A stretch of DNA of 64,000 bases. Source: GCA-003244245 sp035606945 (GTDB taxonomy: Bacteria > Actinomycetota > Actinomycetes > Mycobacteriales > Pseudonocardiaceae). Shown here one piece after another: positions 62,191-64,000 of the stretch (position 1 is its first letter; every line of letters begins with the position of its first letter). Location: contig DATNDR010000132.1 in assembly GCA_035606945.1 (NCBI GenBank), positions 1 to 64,000 on the forward strand, read 5' to 3'. The translations under genes were made by a program, and so were the position numbers. Below the pieces are notes generated by a model. It made no database searches and was not told the origin of the DNA. It saw only the letters and a program-made list of their open reading frames with translations.

Positions 62191-63522
62191 GTGCAAAAGA
62201 TCCTCGATGCGATCCTCAGCGACGACGTCAATTCCATCGGCTCACTGCCGGTGCCGGAAAGCTACCGGGGAATCACCGTCCACGCTGATGAGGCCGACAT
62301 GTTCGCCGGTATGCCCAGCCATGACAAGGACCCCCGCCGGTCCCTGCATCTGGATGAGGTACCAGTGCCGGAGCTGGGCCCAGGCGAAGCCTTGGTCGCC
62401 GTCATGGCCAGCGCGGTCAACTACAACACGGTGTGGACGTCGATTTTCGAGCCGCTGCCGACGTTCGGGTTTCTCAAACGCTATGGCCGTATCTCCCCGT
62501 TGGCCGCCCGGCACGACCTGCCCTACCACGTGGTCGGGTCGGATCTAGCCGGCGTGGTGCTGCGAACCGGCGCCGGGGTGAACGCCTGGCGCCCGGGGGA
62601 CGAGGTAGTAGCCCACTGCCTGTCCGTCGAGCTGGAGCATCCAGACGGGCACAACGACACGATGCTCGACCCGGAGCAACGTATCTGGGGTTTCGAGACC
62701 AATTTCGGCGGCCTGGCCGAGGTCGCGCTGGTCAAATCCAACCAACTGATGCCGAAACCGGCACATTTGACCTGGGAAGAGGCCGCGAGCCCGGGTTTGG
62801 TCAATTCCACCGCATACCGGCAATTGGTCTCCCGCAACGGCGCGGACATGAAGCAGGGTGACACCGTGCTCATCTGGGGTGCCTCGGGCGGCCTGGGCTC
62901 ATACGCCACCCAGATGGCCCTGGGTGGCGGCGCCACCCCCGTCTGTGTGGTATCCAGCCCGGAGAAGGCGGAGATCTGTCGGCGGATGGGCGCCGACTTG
63001 GTCATCGACCGTAACGCTGAGGGCTACCGATTCTGGAAAGACGAGCACAACCAAGATCCGCGGGAGTGGAAGCGGTTCGGGAGCAAAATCCGCGAGCTCA
63101 CCGGCGGGGACGATCCCGACATCGTCTTCGAGCACCCCGGTCGCGAGACCTTCGGGGCCAGCGTCTACGTCGCCAAGCGGGGCGGCACGATCGTCACCTG
63201 CGCGTCTACCTCGGGTTTCAACCATATCTACGACAACCGCTACCTGTGGATGAACCTCAAGCGGATCATCGGCTCACACTTCGCCAATTACCGCGAGGCG
63301 TGGGAAGCCAACCGGCTGATCGCCAAGGGCAAGGTGCACCCGACGCTGTCGCGCGTCTACCCGCTGGACCAGACCGGGCAGGCCGCCCAGGACATGCACC
63401 GCAACATCCACCAGGGCAAGGTCGGCGTGCTGTGCCTGGCTCCCGAAGAGGGCCTGGGGGTGCGCAACCCGGAGCTGCGTGAGGTACATCTGGAGGCGAT
63501 CAACCGTTTCCGCGGGATGTAA
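62191..63522 (+). CDS. ccrA: crotonyl-CoA carboxylase/reductase
   Basis: 443-residue MDR-family enzyme that reductively carboxylates crotonyl-CoA to ethylmalonyl-CoA with NADPH and CO2. NADPH motif WGASGGLGSYATQMALGGG. The four CO2-binding residues known from Kitasatospora CCR (N81, F170, E171, H365) all have counterparts: Asn79 in NYNTVW, Phe168-Glu169 in WGFETNFGG, His363 in IGSHFANYREAW. Full length. GTG start with GGGAAGGA upstream. The 199-bp upstream gap holds no gene. It feeds ethylmalonyl-CoA to polyketide synthesis or the ethylmalonyl-CoA pathway; an ethylmalonyl-CoA mutase is not in the window. Confidence 0.97.
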   Translation: MQKILDAILSDDVNSIGSLPVPESYRGITVHADEADMFAGMPSHDKDPRRSLHLDEVPVPELGPGEALVAVMASAVNYNTVWTSIFEPLPTFGFLKRYGRISPLAARHDLPYHVVGSDLAGVVLRTGAGVNAWRPGDEVVAHCLSVELEHPDGHNDTMLDPEQRIWGFETNFGGLAEVALVKSNQLMPKPAHLTWEEAASPGLVNSTAYRQLVSRNGADMKQGDTVLIWGASGGLGSYATQMALGGGATPVCVVSSPEKAEICRRMGADLVIDRNAEGYRFWKDEHNQDPREWKRFGSKIRELTGGDDPDIVFEHPGRETFGASVYVAKRGGTIVTCASTSGFNHIYDNRYLWMNLKRIIGSHFANYREAWEANRLIAKGKVHPTLSRVYPLDQTGQAAQDMHRNIHQGKVGVLCLAPEEGLGVRNPELREVHLEAINRFRGM

Positions 63523-63580
63523 GCCTTCTGATAGCCCCTGATAGCCCTGACGGCTGACCCATCAGCCATCCACACCCGAG

Positions 63581-63586
63581 TAACGT
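63581..63586 (+). promoter_or_regulatory. -10 box of the DivIVA-like gene (leaderless)
   Basis: TAACGT ends 7 nt before the ATG at 63594 without a Shine-Dalgarno between them. Confidence 0.5.
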
Positions 63587-63593
63587 GGCCCGC

Positions 63594-64000
63594 ATGGGCT
63601 CCGTCCACGATCGTGATCTGCTGCCGATGAGATCGACGTTCGACATCGTCCGTCGCGGATATGACTGCGCGCAGGTGGACTACCAGCTCGAGCAACTGCG
63701 GGCCGACCTGCAAATCGCGGTGACGGATCGGGATGCCGGAGCCGCCCAGGCCGCGGAGCTCACCCGGGCCCTGGAGGCGGCTCGCGGGGAGATCGATGAG
63801 TTACGCGCCGACATCCAGCGTCTGGCCGCACCACCCACCTCCGTCGAAGGTATGAGCGAGCGGGTAGTGCGCATGCTGCGCAGCGCGCAGAACGAGGCTG
63901 CGGAAATCGCCGCCGCAGCTACCAGGGCTGCCGCGGCGACCAGGGCCGACGCCGAGCGCGAGGCCGACGAACTGCGCACCCGCTACGAGCAGATGATCGC
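63594..64000 (+). CDS. DivIVA-domain coiled-coil protein (partial, runs off the window)
   Basis: The first 135 codons of a frame still open at the window edge. RSTFDIVRRGYDCAQVDYQL resembles the N-terminal DivIVA membrane-binding segment (normally F-x-x-x-xRGYDxxQVDxFL). It is followed by heptad-rich coiled coil (LTRALEAARGEIDELRADIQ) and an Ala/Glu-rich helix (AQNEAAEIAAAATRAAAATR). Streptomycete relatives with this plan (Scy/FilP-like or generic DivIVA proteins) work in polar growth or as cytoskeletal scaffolds. The C-terminus is not visible, so no closer call is possible. A leaderless-type promoter precedes it. Confidence 0.75.
   Translation, partial: MGSVHDRDLLPMRSTFDIVRRGYDCAQVDYQLEQLRADLQIAVTDRDAGAAQAAELTRALEAARGEIDELRADIQRLAAPPTSVEGMSERVVRMLRSAQNEAAEIAAAATRAAAATRADAEREADELRTRYEQMI

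Overview
The window is high-GC actinobacterial DNA. GTG starts, ATGA/GTGA stop-start overlaps and TANNNT -10 boxes a few bases before start codons are common. The gene content suggests Pseudonocardiales or a close mycolata-like relative: XRE-DUF5753/DUF397 pairs, a decaprenyl-phosphate phosphoribosyltransferase-like UbiA protein (arabinogalactan-type wall), the GlgE pathway, and a ligA / metE-like / mnmA / iscS / etfA-etfB order that also occurs in mycobacteria. The taxonomic guess is inference; no rRNA or marker gene is present.

0-16 kb: an XRE/DUF397 regulator pair and two small conserved-looking proteins; ligA; a cold-shock protein with a strong hairpin terminator; a BBE-type flavoprotein; a double GNAT; a MetE C-terminal-like protein; a 66-residue Gly/Ser-rich peptide gene with a perfect Shine-Dalgarno; mnmA-iscS; etfA-etfB; a secreted polysaccharide deacetylase; and a ribokinase / nucleoside hydrolase salvage pair.

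16-40 kb: VanZ, enoyl-CoA hydratase and ABC ATPase genes, then alpha-glucan and trehalose metabolism. GlgX (debranching), GlgP (phosphorolysis), GlgE (maltosyl transfer), TreS (trehalose to maltose), Pep2 (maltose to maltose-1-phosphate) and GlgB (branching) together make and recycle glucan from trehalose. Two cassettes interrupt the set. One (25.3-30.6 kb) carries a PIMT-like methyltransferase, small reading frames, an XRE-TPR regulator and a prolyl-oligopeptidase-type peptidase. The other (30.6-33.9 kb) is a methyltransferase / CrtU-like flavoprotein / Rieske protein triad.

40-52.6 kb: a PAS-GGDEF-EAL protein with a decayed EAL domain, then an accessory region. It holds two GT-C type membrane glycosyltransferases, the UbiA protein, an RTX-repeat secreted protein, a DUF222 remnant, IS3, IS6-like and integrase remnants, an IS110 element nested in the IS3, and two diverged copies of a gene-leader region.

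52.6-64 kb: a MocR regulator and a divergent EamA-PNPOx fusion sharing overlapping start codons, a thioredoxin/TPR protein, and an acyl-CoA block: icmA, a thiamine-binding-family protein, MarR, meaB, thiolase, methylmalonyl-CoA epimerase and crotonyl-CoA carboxylase/reductase. The block would link acetoacetyl-/butyryl-CoA with ethylmalonyl- and methylmalonyl-CoA. The window ends inside a DivIVA-like coiled-coil gene. Several intergenic spaces carry large inverted repeats of similar geometry but different sequence.
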